64,000 nucleotides of DNA from Chloroflexota bacterium (GTDB taxonomy: Bacteria > Chloroflexota > UBA11872 > UBA12225 > JAJDUF01). A program made the translations under genes and the position numbers. The stretch covers positions 265,334 through 329,333 of the forward strand of contig JAJDUF010000004.1 in the NCBI GenBank assembly GCA_022826725.1, written 5' to 3'. Shown here in pieces: positions 48,113-56,905 of this stretch. Within the stretch, counting starts at the first letter, position 1; every line of letters starts with the position of its first letter. The notes under the pieces are model-generated. The model had not been told where the DNA came from and did no database searches. It saw only the letters and a program-made list of their open reading frames with translations.

Positions 48113-49465
48113 TCAGGCTGCGGCCAACTCGCGGGCCGTGGCGGCGAGGGCTTGGTCGAGTAGCTCGACGATGCGGTCAAGCTGCGGCTCGGTGACGACC
48201 AGCGGCGGACAGAGCAAGAAGTGGTCGCCCTGTACCCCATCCACACAGCCGCTCCCCGGATAGATCACCAGGCCACGCTCGAAACAGTGGGCTGCCAGGC
48301 GCGCGCTGGCGCCGACCTCCGGTGGGAACGGCTCCTTGGTCGCGCGATCAGCGACAAGCTCCACGCCGAGCAGCAAGCCGCGACCGCGAATATCGCCGAC
48401 GATGGCATGTTTGCGCCACCGCTCGGCCTGTGCGAAGAGATACTCCCCGCGCGCCGCCGACCGCTGTACCAGATCGTCTGCCACCAAAATGTCGAGCACC
48501 GCGGAGCCGACGGTGGCCGACAGGGGATTGGCCGCGTAGGTGAAGATGTGATCGAAGGTCACTTGCTGCTCGGCGAACACCGACCACACGCGGTCGGACA
48601 CCGCCACGGCGCCGAGGGGGGCATAGCCACCGCTGATACCCTTGGCCATGGTCATCAGATCGGGCGTCACCGACCAGTGCTCCATCCCAAAGGTCTGCCC
48701 GGTGCGACCGAACCCGGTAATCACCTCGTCGGCGATAAAGAGCACGTCGTAGCGGTCACAGATTTCGCGGATGATGGGGAAATACTCCGGCGGTGGCACG
48801 GTCGCGCCGGCCGCGGCACCCACGATTGGCTCGGCAATGAAGGCCGCCACCCGCTCCGGTCCAGCCTCCTGAATCGCGGTCTCCAGCGCCGTCGCGCACT
48901 CCAGCGCGCAGTCGGGATAGGTCTTGCCGAAGGGGCAGCGATAACAGTAGTTCGGCTCGATGTGCGGAAAGTCCAGCAGCAACGGCTCGAACTTCGCCCG
49001 CCGGCCGCGGTGGCCGGTGGCGGAGAGCGCGCCCAAGGTGGCGCCGTGGTAGCTCTGCCACCGGCCGATGACCACGTGCCGCTCCTGGCCGCGGGCGAGA
49101 TAGTACTGGCGCGCCAGCTTGATGGCCACTTCCGTCGCTTCGGAGCCGCCGGAGGTGAACAGAAAGTGCTGCAACGTGTCCGGCGTGAGCGCGCCCAGCC
49201 GGCGAGCCAAGTCCTCTGCGGGCCGATTGCTGAAAATGTTAGAGATGCAGTACGTCAGGGTACCAGCCTGCCGACCGATAGTCTCTGCCACGCGCTGCTC
49301 GCCGTGGCCCACGAGCGCCACGGCGATGCCGGCGATAGCGTCAATGTATTCCTTGCCGTCTTGGTCATAGACGTGGATGCCCGCGCCGCGGACGAGCGTC
49401 GGGTATTCCCGCGTAGGGTTGAGCGGGAATACGGCTCCGGCCGGCGCTGACGCTTGCTGTTGCAT
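48113..49465 (-). CDS. Class III (aspartate family) aminotransferase
   Basis: FTSGGSEATEVAIKLARQYY; LFIADEVITGFGRTG; TMAKGISGGYAPLGAV. Confidence 0.95.
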   Translation of the reverse strand: MQQQASAPAGAVFPLNPTREYPTLVRGAGIHVYDQDGKEYIDAIAGIAVALVGHGEQRVAETIGRQAGTLTYCISNIFSNRPAEDLARRLGALTPDTLQHFLFTSGGSEATEVAIKLARQYYLARGQERHVVIGRWQSYHGATLGALSATGHRGRRAKFEPLLLDFPHIEPNYCYRCPFGKTYPDCALECATALETAIQEAGPERVAAFIAEPIVGAAAGATVPPPEYFPIIREICDRYDVLFIADEVITGFGRTGQTFGMEHWSVTPDLMTMAKGISGGYAPLGAVAVSDRVWSVFAEQQVTFDHIFTYAANPLSATVGSAVLDILVADDLVQRSAARGEYLFAQAERWRKHAIVGDIRGRGLLLGVELVADRATKEPFPPEVGASARLAAHCFERGLVIYPGSGCVDGVQGDHFLLCPPLVVTEPQLDRIVELLDQALAATARELAAA

Positions 49466-49499
49466 AGCGGCCTCTTTGTCGGTAGTCAGTAGTCAGTAG

Positions 49500-50348
49500 C
49501 TAGTGGTCAGTGGCGCGCTGTGCGCGGAGGGACAGCGACGGCGCCCCACCGCCCCGCCGCAGGTTTACGATCTCGGCCATGATCGCCAAGGCGATCTCTT
49601 CCGGCCAGCGCGCCCCGATGTCCAGCCCGATAGGGGCATACACCCGATGCAGCTTTTCGTCGGGAATACCCTCGGCCACCAGCCGCTCGAAGACGACCAG
49701 CACGCGCCGTTTGCTCCCGATCATGCCGATGTATGGGGCCGGCGAGCTGATGATCTGCTCCAGGATGGCCTCGTCGTGCTCATGCCCGCGCGTGACCAGC
49801 ACGATATAGGTCCGCATATGGAGCCGCAACTGCGCCATCGTCTCGGCGAACCCCGCGGCGATCACCCGGTCCGCATCCGGAAAGCGCTCGCGGTTGGCGA
49901 AGTGTGCGCGATCATCAACGACCGTGACTCGGTAGCCGAGCACCTTGGCGATCTGCGCGAGTGGCTCACCGATATGGCCGGCGCCCGCAATGATGAGATG
50001 CTCTTGCGGTAAGTGGGGCTGGATGGAAACCTCGACCACGGCCCCTTCCCGCTGCTCGGCCTGACGCAGGCTGCCACCGCGCGCGGGCAGGGGCGCACCA
50101 GCGGAGGTGAACCGGGCCAGTTGGATGTGCTCGCCGGCGATGGCCGCCTGGGCCGCGGCGGCGATGGCTTCCCGCACAGCGCCGGGGGGCAGATCGCCCT
50201 CGACCGTGCCGCAGTCGGTGACGATGAGCTTTTGACCGGGGACGTAGCCGGCGACCTCGCGCGCCCGGATCACCGTCACGAGGGCAAACGGCCGTTCTTC
50301 ATCCAGCAGGGCGGCCATCCGGCCGGCATAGGAAGGGGTAGCCATCAC
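49500..50348 (-). CDS. XdhC family protein, C-terminal Rossmann module
   Basis: LIIAGAGHIGEPLAQIAKVLGYRVTVVDDRAHFANRERF; YIGMIGSKRR; RVYAPIGLDIGARWPEEIALAIMAEIV. Confidence 0.92.
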   Translation of the reverse strand: MMATPSYAGRMAALLDEERPFALVTVIRAREVAGYVPGQKLIVTDCGTVEGDLPPGAVREAIAAAAQAAIAGEHIQLARFTSAGAPLPARGGSLRQAEQREGAVVEVSIQPHLPQEHLIIAGAGHIGEPLAQIAKVLGYRVTVVDDRAHFANRERFPDADRVIAAGFAETMAQLRLHMRTYIVLVTRGHEHDEAILEQIISSPAPYIGMIGSKRRVLVVFERLVAEGIPDEKLHRVYAPIGLDIGARWPEEIALAIMAEIVNLRRGGGAPSLSLRAQRATDH

Positions 50349-50746
50349 GACGCCGCGGTTTCCGCCTCGGGGGTCAGCACGTCAATGAAGACCTCCATCG
50401 TCCCGCCACACACGTCGCCGCCGGGATCGTCCGGGTCGTCGGCGAGCACGAACTCCCGCAGACCCGAGGTCCGGTTGCGGAGCAGGCGCATCGTCTCCGC
50501 CCACACGTCGGCCTCAACGCAGCCGCCGCCAATCGTGCCCAGCATCGCGCCGTCGGCGAAGATGAGCATGTTGGCGCCCGCTTTCTGAGGGGTGGAGCCG
50601 CGCGTAGCGACGACGGTGGTCACGGCGACCGGTTCATCTTGCCGCAAGCGCTCGTCCGCTGCGGCGTAAAGCTGACGCATAGATACGCTCATTCGAATAT
50701 CCTTTGGACTCTCCCCCCACGCTCTCGTTCGGCGGCAGTATAGCAA
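50345..50746 (-). CDS. XdhC/CoxI family protein, N-terminal module
   Basis: VAVTTVVATRGSTPQKAGANMLIFADGAMLGTIGGGCVEADVW; overlaps next gene by 4 nt. Confidence 0.9.
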   Translation of the reverse strand: MLYCRRTRAWGESPKDIRMSVSMRQLYAAADERLRQDEPVAVTTVVATRGSTPQKAGANMLIFADGAMLGTIGGGCVEADVWAETMRLLRNRTSGLREFVLADDPDDPGGDVCGGTMEVFIDVLTPEAETAAS

Positions 50747-50900
50747 AGGCCAGGCAGGGGGCCGGCAGACGATGTAACATCATCACCCCTTGGGGCCAAG
50801 AATATCTGATGGGCCGCACTCTCCGGCTGGCGCCGCGCGCTGAAACCGACGCGCAAGCGCGGCTGTCTTAGAGAACGTAGCGGCAGGAAGAGGACACGGC

Positions 50901-52028
50901 ATGGGTGAGGCGATCCGCAACATCGCGCGGCGCAAAGTACGGAGCGGCTTGACAATCTTCGGCATTGTTATCGGGACGTTTGCGCTGACGGTCATGGGCG
51001 GGATGACCGAGAACTTCAGTCGGCAGATTGACGGCGCTATTCAGATCGCCGGCAACACCATTGATGTCAATTCCACGAAGCAGATCAACTTGACGACCGT
51101 CCGCCGGATCGAGCGCGTGGACGGCGTGCGGGCCGTGGTCCGCAGCTTGGGCGGCCAGTTGATCGAAGACGAGGACGACCAGGAAGAGGGGATTACCTTC
51201 GGGCCGCCCCAAACCGTGTTCGGCATCGCGCCGCAATACGACACCGTCTTCTTCAAGGGGGTCCGCCTCCGAGACGGGCGCTGGCTAGAGCGTGGCGACA
51301 CCTACAAGGCGGTGCTCGGCGCCAACGTCGCCGCCGACAAGAAGGTGGGGGTCGGCGATACCATCATTTGGCTGAAGAAGAAGCTCACGGTGGTCGGCGT
51401 GATGGAGAGCACGCAGACCTTCCCCGATAACTTTGCCGTGGTGCCGTTCGAAACGGCGCGCCGGGTGCAGAGTATTCCGCTCTGGGTCGTCGGCAGCATC
51501 ACCGTCATCCCGGAGAGTCCGGAGATCACCGAAGAGGTGGCTGAGCGGATCACCAAGCAGGTGCCTAACGTTACCGCCGAATCGCCCGAGCGGCAGATCG
51601 CCGATATCCGCCAAGCCATGGCGATCTTCCAAGCCATCGTGCTCAGCGGGTCGCTGCTCGCCGCGATTGTCGGCGGGCTATCGGTCGTGAACACGATGAT
51701 TATGTCGGTGCGGGAGCGTACCCGCGAGATCGGGCTGAAGAAGGCGGTCGGGGCCGGCGAAGGCGCTATCGTCGGTGAATACCTGCTCGAAGCGGCAATG
51801 ATCGGGCTGCTCGGGGGCATTGTCGGCATTGTGCTCGGCTCCATCCTCGCCCAAGTGCTCAACGCCGCCTTTGCCGAGGCCCTCTCCGGCGCGCCGCTCT
51901 TCCTCGTCACCCCGCGCTTGGTGGCCCTCACCATGGCGTTCGCGGTGGCCATCGGTGGGGTGGCCGGCCTATATCCCGCTTGGAGCGCGTCGCGGCTCGA
52001 CCCGGTGCAGGCGCTCCGCAGCACCTAA
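50901..52028 (+). CDS. MacB/FtsX-like ABC transporter permease
   Basis: NIARRKVRSGLTIFGIVIGTFALTVMGGM; SVRERTREIGLKKAVGA. Confidence 0.93.
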   Translation: MGEAIRNIARRKVRSGLTIFGIVIGTFALTVMGGMTENFSRQIDGAIQIAGNTIDVNSTKQINLTTVRRIERVDGVRAVVRSLGGQLIEDEDDQEEGITFGPPQTVFGIAPQYDTVFFKGVRLRDGRWLERGDTYKAVLGANVAADKKVGVGDTIIWLKKKLTVVGVMESTQTFPDNFAVVPFETARRVQSIPLWVVGSITVIPESPEITEEVAERITKQVPNVTAESPERQIADIRQAMAIFQAIVLSGSLLAAIVGGLSVVNTMIMSVRERTREIGLKKAVGAGEGAIVGEYLLEAAMIGLLGGIVGIVLGSILAQVLNAAFAEALSGAPLFLVTPRLVALTMAFAVAIGGVAGLYPAWSASRLDPVQALRST

Positions 52029-52075
52029 TACACGGACCAAGACTACGCTGAAGGAAGCACAGAAGGAGAACCTCT

Positions 52076-54322
52076 ATGCGTCGGATCATTATCGGGATCG
52101 CCCTGCTCGTCATCGTGAGCGTGGCGATTGGCCTGATCGGTTCCCGGCTCATCGGCGGAGAAGATATCGTCGCCGAGCCAACGCCTACCGCCGAACCGGA
52201 CCCGCTGACCACCGAAGGCATTGTGGTCGCCGCCAAGGAGGCCAAACTCAGCTTTGGCGTCGGCGGGACGGTGACGAAGGTGCCCGTCGAGCTAGGGGCG
52301 TTGGTGCAGCCGGGCACCATCCTGGCCACACTCGATGCGGGCGACGCCGAGTTGCAACTGCGCTCGGCCGAAAACGACGTGCAGGCCAGGCGCGCCGCCC
52401 TTGACCAACTCCGCACCGGCCCGCGCCCGGAGGACATTGCTTCCCTCCAGGCTTCCGTCGCGGCTGCCCGCGCCCGGCTGGCGCAGCTCGAAGCCGCGAC
52501 GGGCGCGGACGAGCAGACCGCCCGCGCCCAGCTTCAGTCCGCCCAAGCCCGCCTCGCCGCCCTCACGCAAGGGCCGGCGGCGGCGGACGTGGTCATCGCC
52601 GATGCTGCGCTGGCTACCGCTCGGGCGCGTCTCGCTGCCCTCGAAGACGACCCGACCGCCGCCGACTTGGCTGCTGCCGACGCCGCGCTCGCTACCGCCC
52701 AAGCGCGCCTCGCCGTGCTCGAAGACGGCCCTCGCGCCGAAGACCTGGCTGTCGCCGACGCCACCCTTGCCACCGCCCAAGCACGTCTCGCTGCCCTCGA
52801 AGACGGCCCACGCACCGAAGACCTACGGGTCACGGAGTCCCAAGTGCGCCAAGCGGAGATTCGCCTCGCGGCGGCGCGCCAAGCAGCGCAGGGTGGGGAC
52901 CTCATGAGCGCACAGGCCGGTCTGGAGTCGGCGCTGACCCGGTTGGAGCAGCTCCAGACCGGGCCGACGGCTAACGACATTGCCGCAGCCCAGGCTGGCG
53001 TTGATACGGCAGAGAACGCGCTGTCCCAGCTCCGCGACGGCTCGCCACGCGCCGAAGACGTGCGGGCGGCCGAGCTTGCCGTCGAGCAAGCGCTCGTTGG
53101 ACTCGACGGCGCCCGCGCCGCTCGCGATGCGACTGCCGGTATGCGCGGAGTCAGTAGCGCGCAGATCGCGGCGGCCGACGCCGACATCCCAAGGGCCGAG
53201 ATTGCCGTTCAAATCGCACAGAACAACCTGGACAAGGTGCTTAGTGGCGCCACGCCATGGGCCTTGCGCCAAGCGGAGATCGCCGTCGAGCAAGCGAAGA
53301 TCACGCTGATGCAGCTCACCGCTCCCAAGACCTACGACGTTCGGACGGCGGAGGCGGCCGTCGAGCAGGCCCGCGCCACGCTCGCCAAAGTCGGCTCGGC
53401 CCTCGAAACCGAGATCGCGCAGGCCGAGGCCGGCTTGGTGCAGGCGCAAGCCAACCTGGACCGCTTGCTGCGACCGAGCACCGCCGACCTGGAAGCCGCC
53501 CGCCAAGCCGTGGTCCAAGCCGAGTCCCAACGCCAGAAACTCCTCCAGCCGAGCGTGGCCGATCTGGAAGCCGCGCGCCAGGCCATGTACCAGGCCGAAT
53601 CCCAGCGTCAGCGGCTGCTCCAGCCGAGCGCGACCGAACTGGAAGTTGCTCGGCAGGCGGTCCGGCAGGCGGAAGCCCAACGCCAGAAGCTCTTTGCGGA
53701 CGCCTCGGACAGCGACCTCGCCACGGCGCAAGCCGCCGTGGATCAAGCGCAGGCCAGCCTCGACCGGCTGCAAGCCACCCGACCCTACGAGATCGTCGCC
53801 TCCCGACAGAGCTTGGCTCAAGCGGAGGCCCAGTTAGCGTTGCAGCAAGCACCGCCGACGGCGGCCGCGCTCGAAGAGGCGGAAGCGGCGGTGGCCCGTG
53901 CCGAAACGGCGCTCGCCAGCGCAAAACAAGCCCTGGCGAACACCACGCTCCGGGCACCGTTCGGCGGGACCGTGGCCACCATCTCCCTGCAGGAGGGCGA
54001 GCGCGTGGGCGCCGGTACGCAGGTCATCACGCTGGTTGATCTGTCGCGCCTGGTGATCGAGACGCGCGATCTGGACGAAAACGGCGTGGCGCGAGTGGCG
54101 GCCGGGCAGCCGGTCGAGGTGCTCATCTATGCGCTGGAGCACTCCTTGACGGGCAGCATTGCGCGGATTGACCCGCTCGGCAGGACCGTCTCCGGTGGCG
54201 ATACGATGTACACGGCAACGGTGGCCCTCAGCGAGGAGGTGTCGGGGCTACGTCCCGGCATGACCACCAAGGTCGACTTCACCGACGCCAACCCGCCGCC
54301 TGAACCGCAAGACGACAACTGA
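52076..54322 (+). CDS. HlyD/MacA-like periplasmic adaptor with expanded coiled-coil repeats
   Basis: Lipoyl halves flank a long repetitive coil; TLRAPFGGTVATISLQEGERVGAGTQVITLVDLSRL. Confidence 0.92.
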   Translation: MRRIIIGIALLVIVSVAIGLIGSRLIGGEDIVAEPTPTAEPDPLTTEGIVVAAKEAKLSFGVGGTVTKVPVELGALVQPGTILATLDAGDAELQLRSAENDVQARRAALDQLRTGPRPEDIASLQASVAAARARLAQLEAATGADEQTARAQLQSAQARLAALTQGPAAADVVIADAALATARARLAALEDDPTAADLAAADAALATAQARLAVLEDGPRAEDLAVADATLATAQARLAALEDGPRTEDLRVTESQVRQAEIRLAAARQAAQGGDLMSAQAGLESALTRLEQLQTGPTANDIAAAQAGVDTAENALSQLRDGSPRAEDVRAAELAVEQALVGLDGARAARDATAGMRGVSSAQIAAADADIPRAEIAVQIAQNNLDKVLSGATPWALRQAEIAVEQAKITLMQLTAPKTYDVRTAEAAVEQARATLAKVGSALETEIAQAEAGLVQAQANLDRLLRPSTADLEAARQAVVQAESQRQKLLQPSVADLEAARQAMYQAESQRQRLLQPSATELEVARQAVRQAEAQRQKLFADASDSDLATAQAAVDQAQASLDRLQATRPYEIVASRQSLAQAEAQLALQQAPPTAAALEEAEAAVARAETALASAKQALANTTLRAPFGGTVATISLQEGERVGAGTQVITLVDLSRLVIETRDLDENGVARVAAGQPVEVLIYALEHSLTGSIARIDPLGRTVSGGDTMYTATVALSEEVSGLRPGMTTKVDFTDANPPPEPQDDN
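52577..52816 (+). repeat. In-gene tandem repeat, about 78-bp unit (26 aa)
   Basis: AADVVIADAALATARARLAALEDDPT / AADLAAADAALATAQARLAVLEDGPR / AEDLAVADATLATAQARLAALEDGPR. Confidence 0.85.
53477..53710 (+). repeat. In-gene tandem repeat, about 75-bp unit (25 aa)
   Basis: ADLEAARQAVVQAESQRQKLLQPSV / ADLEAARQAMYQAESQRQRLLQPSA / TELEVARQAVRQAEAQRQKLFADAS. Confidence 0.85.
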
Positions 54323-54438
54323 GGTAGTCGAGGGCTGGCCCCCACCCTCGCCCGCCCCCGTTGCGACGGGGGCGGGAATATACCGAATGCGCGGACATAA
54401 CCGGGAAACGCCAACGAGGCCAACCCAGGAGAGGAAGC

Positions 54439-55230
54439 ATGAGAATCCCATCGTGGCTGCGACCCAGCGCAGCACCGCCGGCCGACAACGGCGCCGAGCA
54501 CAACGCGGCCCCCGTGCCACGCAACGCCATCGTCGTGCTGCGCGATCTCCGGCGTGAGTACGAGATGGGCGGGGAGACCATTCACGCCCTGGCCGGCATG
54601 GATCTCACGATCCATCGCGGCGAGTTCATGAGCATCATGGGACGCTCGGGATCGGGGAAGTCAACGCTGCTGAACATGATCGGGTGCCTTGACCGCCCGA
54701 CGAGCGGACAGGTCATCATTGACGGCGTTGACGTGACGCAGGTACCAAAACGTCAGCTACCCCGCATCCGCCGCGAGAAGGTCGGGTTTGTCTTTCAGCA
54801 GCACAACCTCGTGCCCATCCTCACCGCCGAAGAGAATGTGTCCCTGCCGTTGCGCTACGCCAACGTGTCCAACCGGTACCGCCGCGAGCGCGCACGGGAG
54901 GCGCTGGCGGCGGTCAGCCTCGAAGACCGGCTCACCCACAAGCCGACCGAGCTATCCGGCGGTCAGCAGCAGCGTGTCGCCATTGCGCGGGCGCTCGTCA
55001 GCAATCCCGCTATCGTGCTCGCCGACGAACCGACCGGCGAACTGGATACGCAGACGGCAGCCGGGATCATCGAAGTGATGCAAAAGATGAACGAGCAACG
55101 CGGCCAGACGTTCATCATCGTCACCCACGACCCCGGCGTATCCGAGCGCACTAACCGCACCATCCACATGTCCGACGGCAAGGTGATCGAGGATTCGGCA
55201 ACCACCCCGGCAGCAACAGAGACAGCCTAG
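54439..55230 (+). CDS. MacB/LolD-type ABC transporter ATP-binding protein
   Basis: SIMGRSGSGKSTLLNMIGCLDRPTSG; LSGGQQQRVAIARALVSNPAIVLADEPTGELD. Confidence 0.95.
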   Translation: MRIPSWLRPSAAPPADNGAEHNAAPVPRNAIVVLRDLRREYEMGGETIHALAGMDLTIHRGEFMSIMGRSGSGKSTLLNMIGCLDRPTSGQVIIDGVDVTQVPKRQLPRIRREKVGFVFQQHNLVPILTAEENVSLPLRYANVSNRYRRERAREALAAVSLEDRLTHKPTELSGGQQQRVAIARALVSNPAIVLADEPTGELDTQTAAGIIEVMQKMNEQRGQTFIIVTHDPGVSERTNRTIHMSDGKVIEDSATTPAATETA

Positions 55231-55255
55231 TGCATCGGTAGGCTACAATAGCTCC

Positions 55256-55525
55256 ATGCCGGTAACAGCCCACGAGCTGAAGCTGCGCTTTGGACACTAT
55301 CTGGAAGCGGTACGTCACGGCCAGACACTGTGCATCACCTGGCGCGGCCAAGCCCTTGCCGAGTTGCGACCACTGGCGCCAACCGCTGAAGAAGCATTGA
55401 CACAACTCACCACCCAGGGGCTCGCGACTCCAGGTACTGGCAAGCTCCCGCCATACACCCCGGCGGCAGCCAAACGTTCCGCGGCTGCGCTCATCCTGGC
55501 AGCGCGAGATACGGGGGTCGCTTGA
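55256..55525 (+). CDS. Phd/YefM-like antitoxin family protein, no adjacent toxin seen
   Basis: VTAHELKLRFGHYLEAVRHGQTLCITWRGQALAELRPL. Confidence 0.72.
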   Translation: MPVTAHELKLRFGHYLEAVRHGQTLCITWRGQALAELRPLAPTAEEALTQLTTQGLATPGTGKLPPYTPAAAKRSAAALILAARDTGVA

Positions 55526-55736
55526 CATAAATATCACCGTGCGCTCAGTGGCCGGCTGACTAGGGCGTGTTTGCAAAGTACCAGTTGGCAAGATAAATCC
55601 TCTCCCCGGTGCGTTCGCACGATGGAGAGGGGCAATGCTCGTGGCTCGCCCCCCCTATGGTCCCCCCGCTGCGGCGGGGGGACGACGTGTACCCTCCGCT
55701 GTCGCAACGGGGGAGAGTTAGGATGGGGGCTACCGA

Positions 55737-56846
55737 CTAGGCCGGAGGCACTACGGAGTGGTGGCGGACGGTCAGCTTGGCGAGTTGCTCCGGGTCGGGG
55801 GTGGGCAAGCCTCCGGTAAGTGGCTCGAAGGTCAGCTGCGGCGTCAGCTCCAGCTGCGGTGTGGCCAGGTCCCGCTCGTAGAAGCGGGACGAGGGGAACA
55901 CGTCGCCAGGGTAGGTGAAGTTGGGCAGTGTCGCCAGCTCAATACAGAACGCGGCGCCGACGGCGCTCTCCAACATGCCACCAACCCACACCGGAATACC
56001 GGCCTGCTGCGCCAGGTCGTGAACGGCCAGCGAGTTCGACAGCCCGCCGGTGCGGCCCGGCTTGATATTGATATACCGGCACGCGCCCACCCGAATGGCT
56101 TGCTCCGCCGCCTTGACGCTGGTGATCGTCTCATCGAGGCAGACCGGTGTTTCGATCTGCCGGGCCAGCTCTGCGTGGTCGAGCACGTCGGCATAGTGCA
56201 GCGGTTGCTCGATGAACGCCAGCCCTAGCCCGTCAATCGCCTTGAAGAACGGCAGGTCGTCGAGCGTATAGCCGGCGTTGCAGTCTATGTGGAAGGTCAT
56301 CTTGGGGAAAGTGGCGCAGACGGTACGCAGCACGTCGAGGTCCCAGCCTTTGGCGACTTTGAGCTTGATCCGCGGAAAGCCGGCGTCTACGGCCCGCTGG
56401 ATATTGCCGAGCAGCATGTCGAGCGAGTCCTGAATGCCGAAGTCGGCGCCAGCGACCACCTCGCGCGTCTCACCACCGAGCAGACGGTGCAGCGGGGTCC
56501 CCGTCCGGGCGACTTCCAACGTCCACCAGCAGATTTCGAGCGCGGCCTTGGCGAAGCTGTTGCCCTTGAACACGTCGAGGCGCCGGTTCAGGTCGGCAGC
56601 CGTCTCGTAGTCGCGGCCGACGATATGAGGGCCGAAGACCTCCGTGACGAGGTAATAGACGGAGCCGGCGCTTTCCGGGAGGTACGTGGGGGCAAAGAAG
56701 GGCGTGGACTCGGACCAGCCCTCATGCCCACCACTGGTGGCCTTCACCAGCACGGAATGGATGTCGTAGTCCACGCCATAGGCGGTCCGCCAAGGGTAGA
56801 TGAGTGGCATTGAGACGTAGTACACGTCCAGCTTGTCAATACGCAT
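55737..56846 (-). CDS. Mandelate racemase/muconate lactonizing enzyme family protein
   Basis: IKLKVAKGWD (KxK), FHIDCNAGYTL, LAFIEQPLHYAD, CLDETI; dipeptide epimerase/NSAR-like layout. Confidence 0.92.
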   Translation of the reverse strand: MRIDKLDVYYVSMPLIYPWRTAYGVDYDIHSVLVKATSGGHEGWSESTPFFAPTYLPESAGSVYYLVTEVFGPHIVGRDYETAADLNRRLDVFKGNSFAKAALEICWWTLEVARTGTPLHRLLGGETREVVAGADFGIQDSLDMLLGNIQRAVDAGFPRIKLKVAKGWDLDVLRTVCATFPKMTFHIDCNAGYTLDDLPFFKAIDGLGLAFIEQPLHYADVLDHAELARQIETPVCLDETITSVKAAEQAIRVGACRYINIKPGRTGGLSNSLAVHDLAQQAGIPVWVGGMLESAVGAAFCIELATLPNFTYPGDVFPSSRFYERDLATPQLELTPQLTFEPLTGGLPTPDPEQLAKLTVRHHSVVPPA

Positions 56847-56865
56847 GGAGCGCTCCTTTGGCGGG

Positions 56866-56905
56866 CTATCAGCTATCAGCTATTAGCCGTCAGCGATCAG
56901 CCAGC
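56866..56905. repeat. Heptamer-type degenerate short tandem repeat (AGCTATC/AGCGATC/AGCCGTC)
   Basis: ggctatcagctatcagctattagccgtcagcgatcagcc; related tracts at 15003-15036, 15249-15276 and 49480-49510. Confidence 0.7.
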
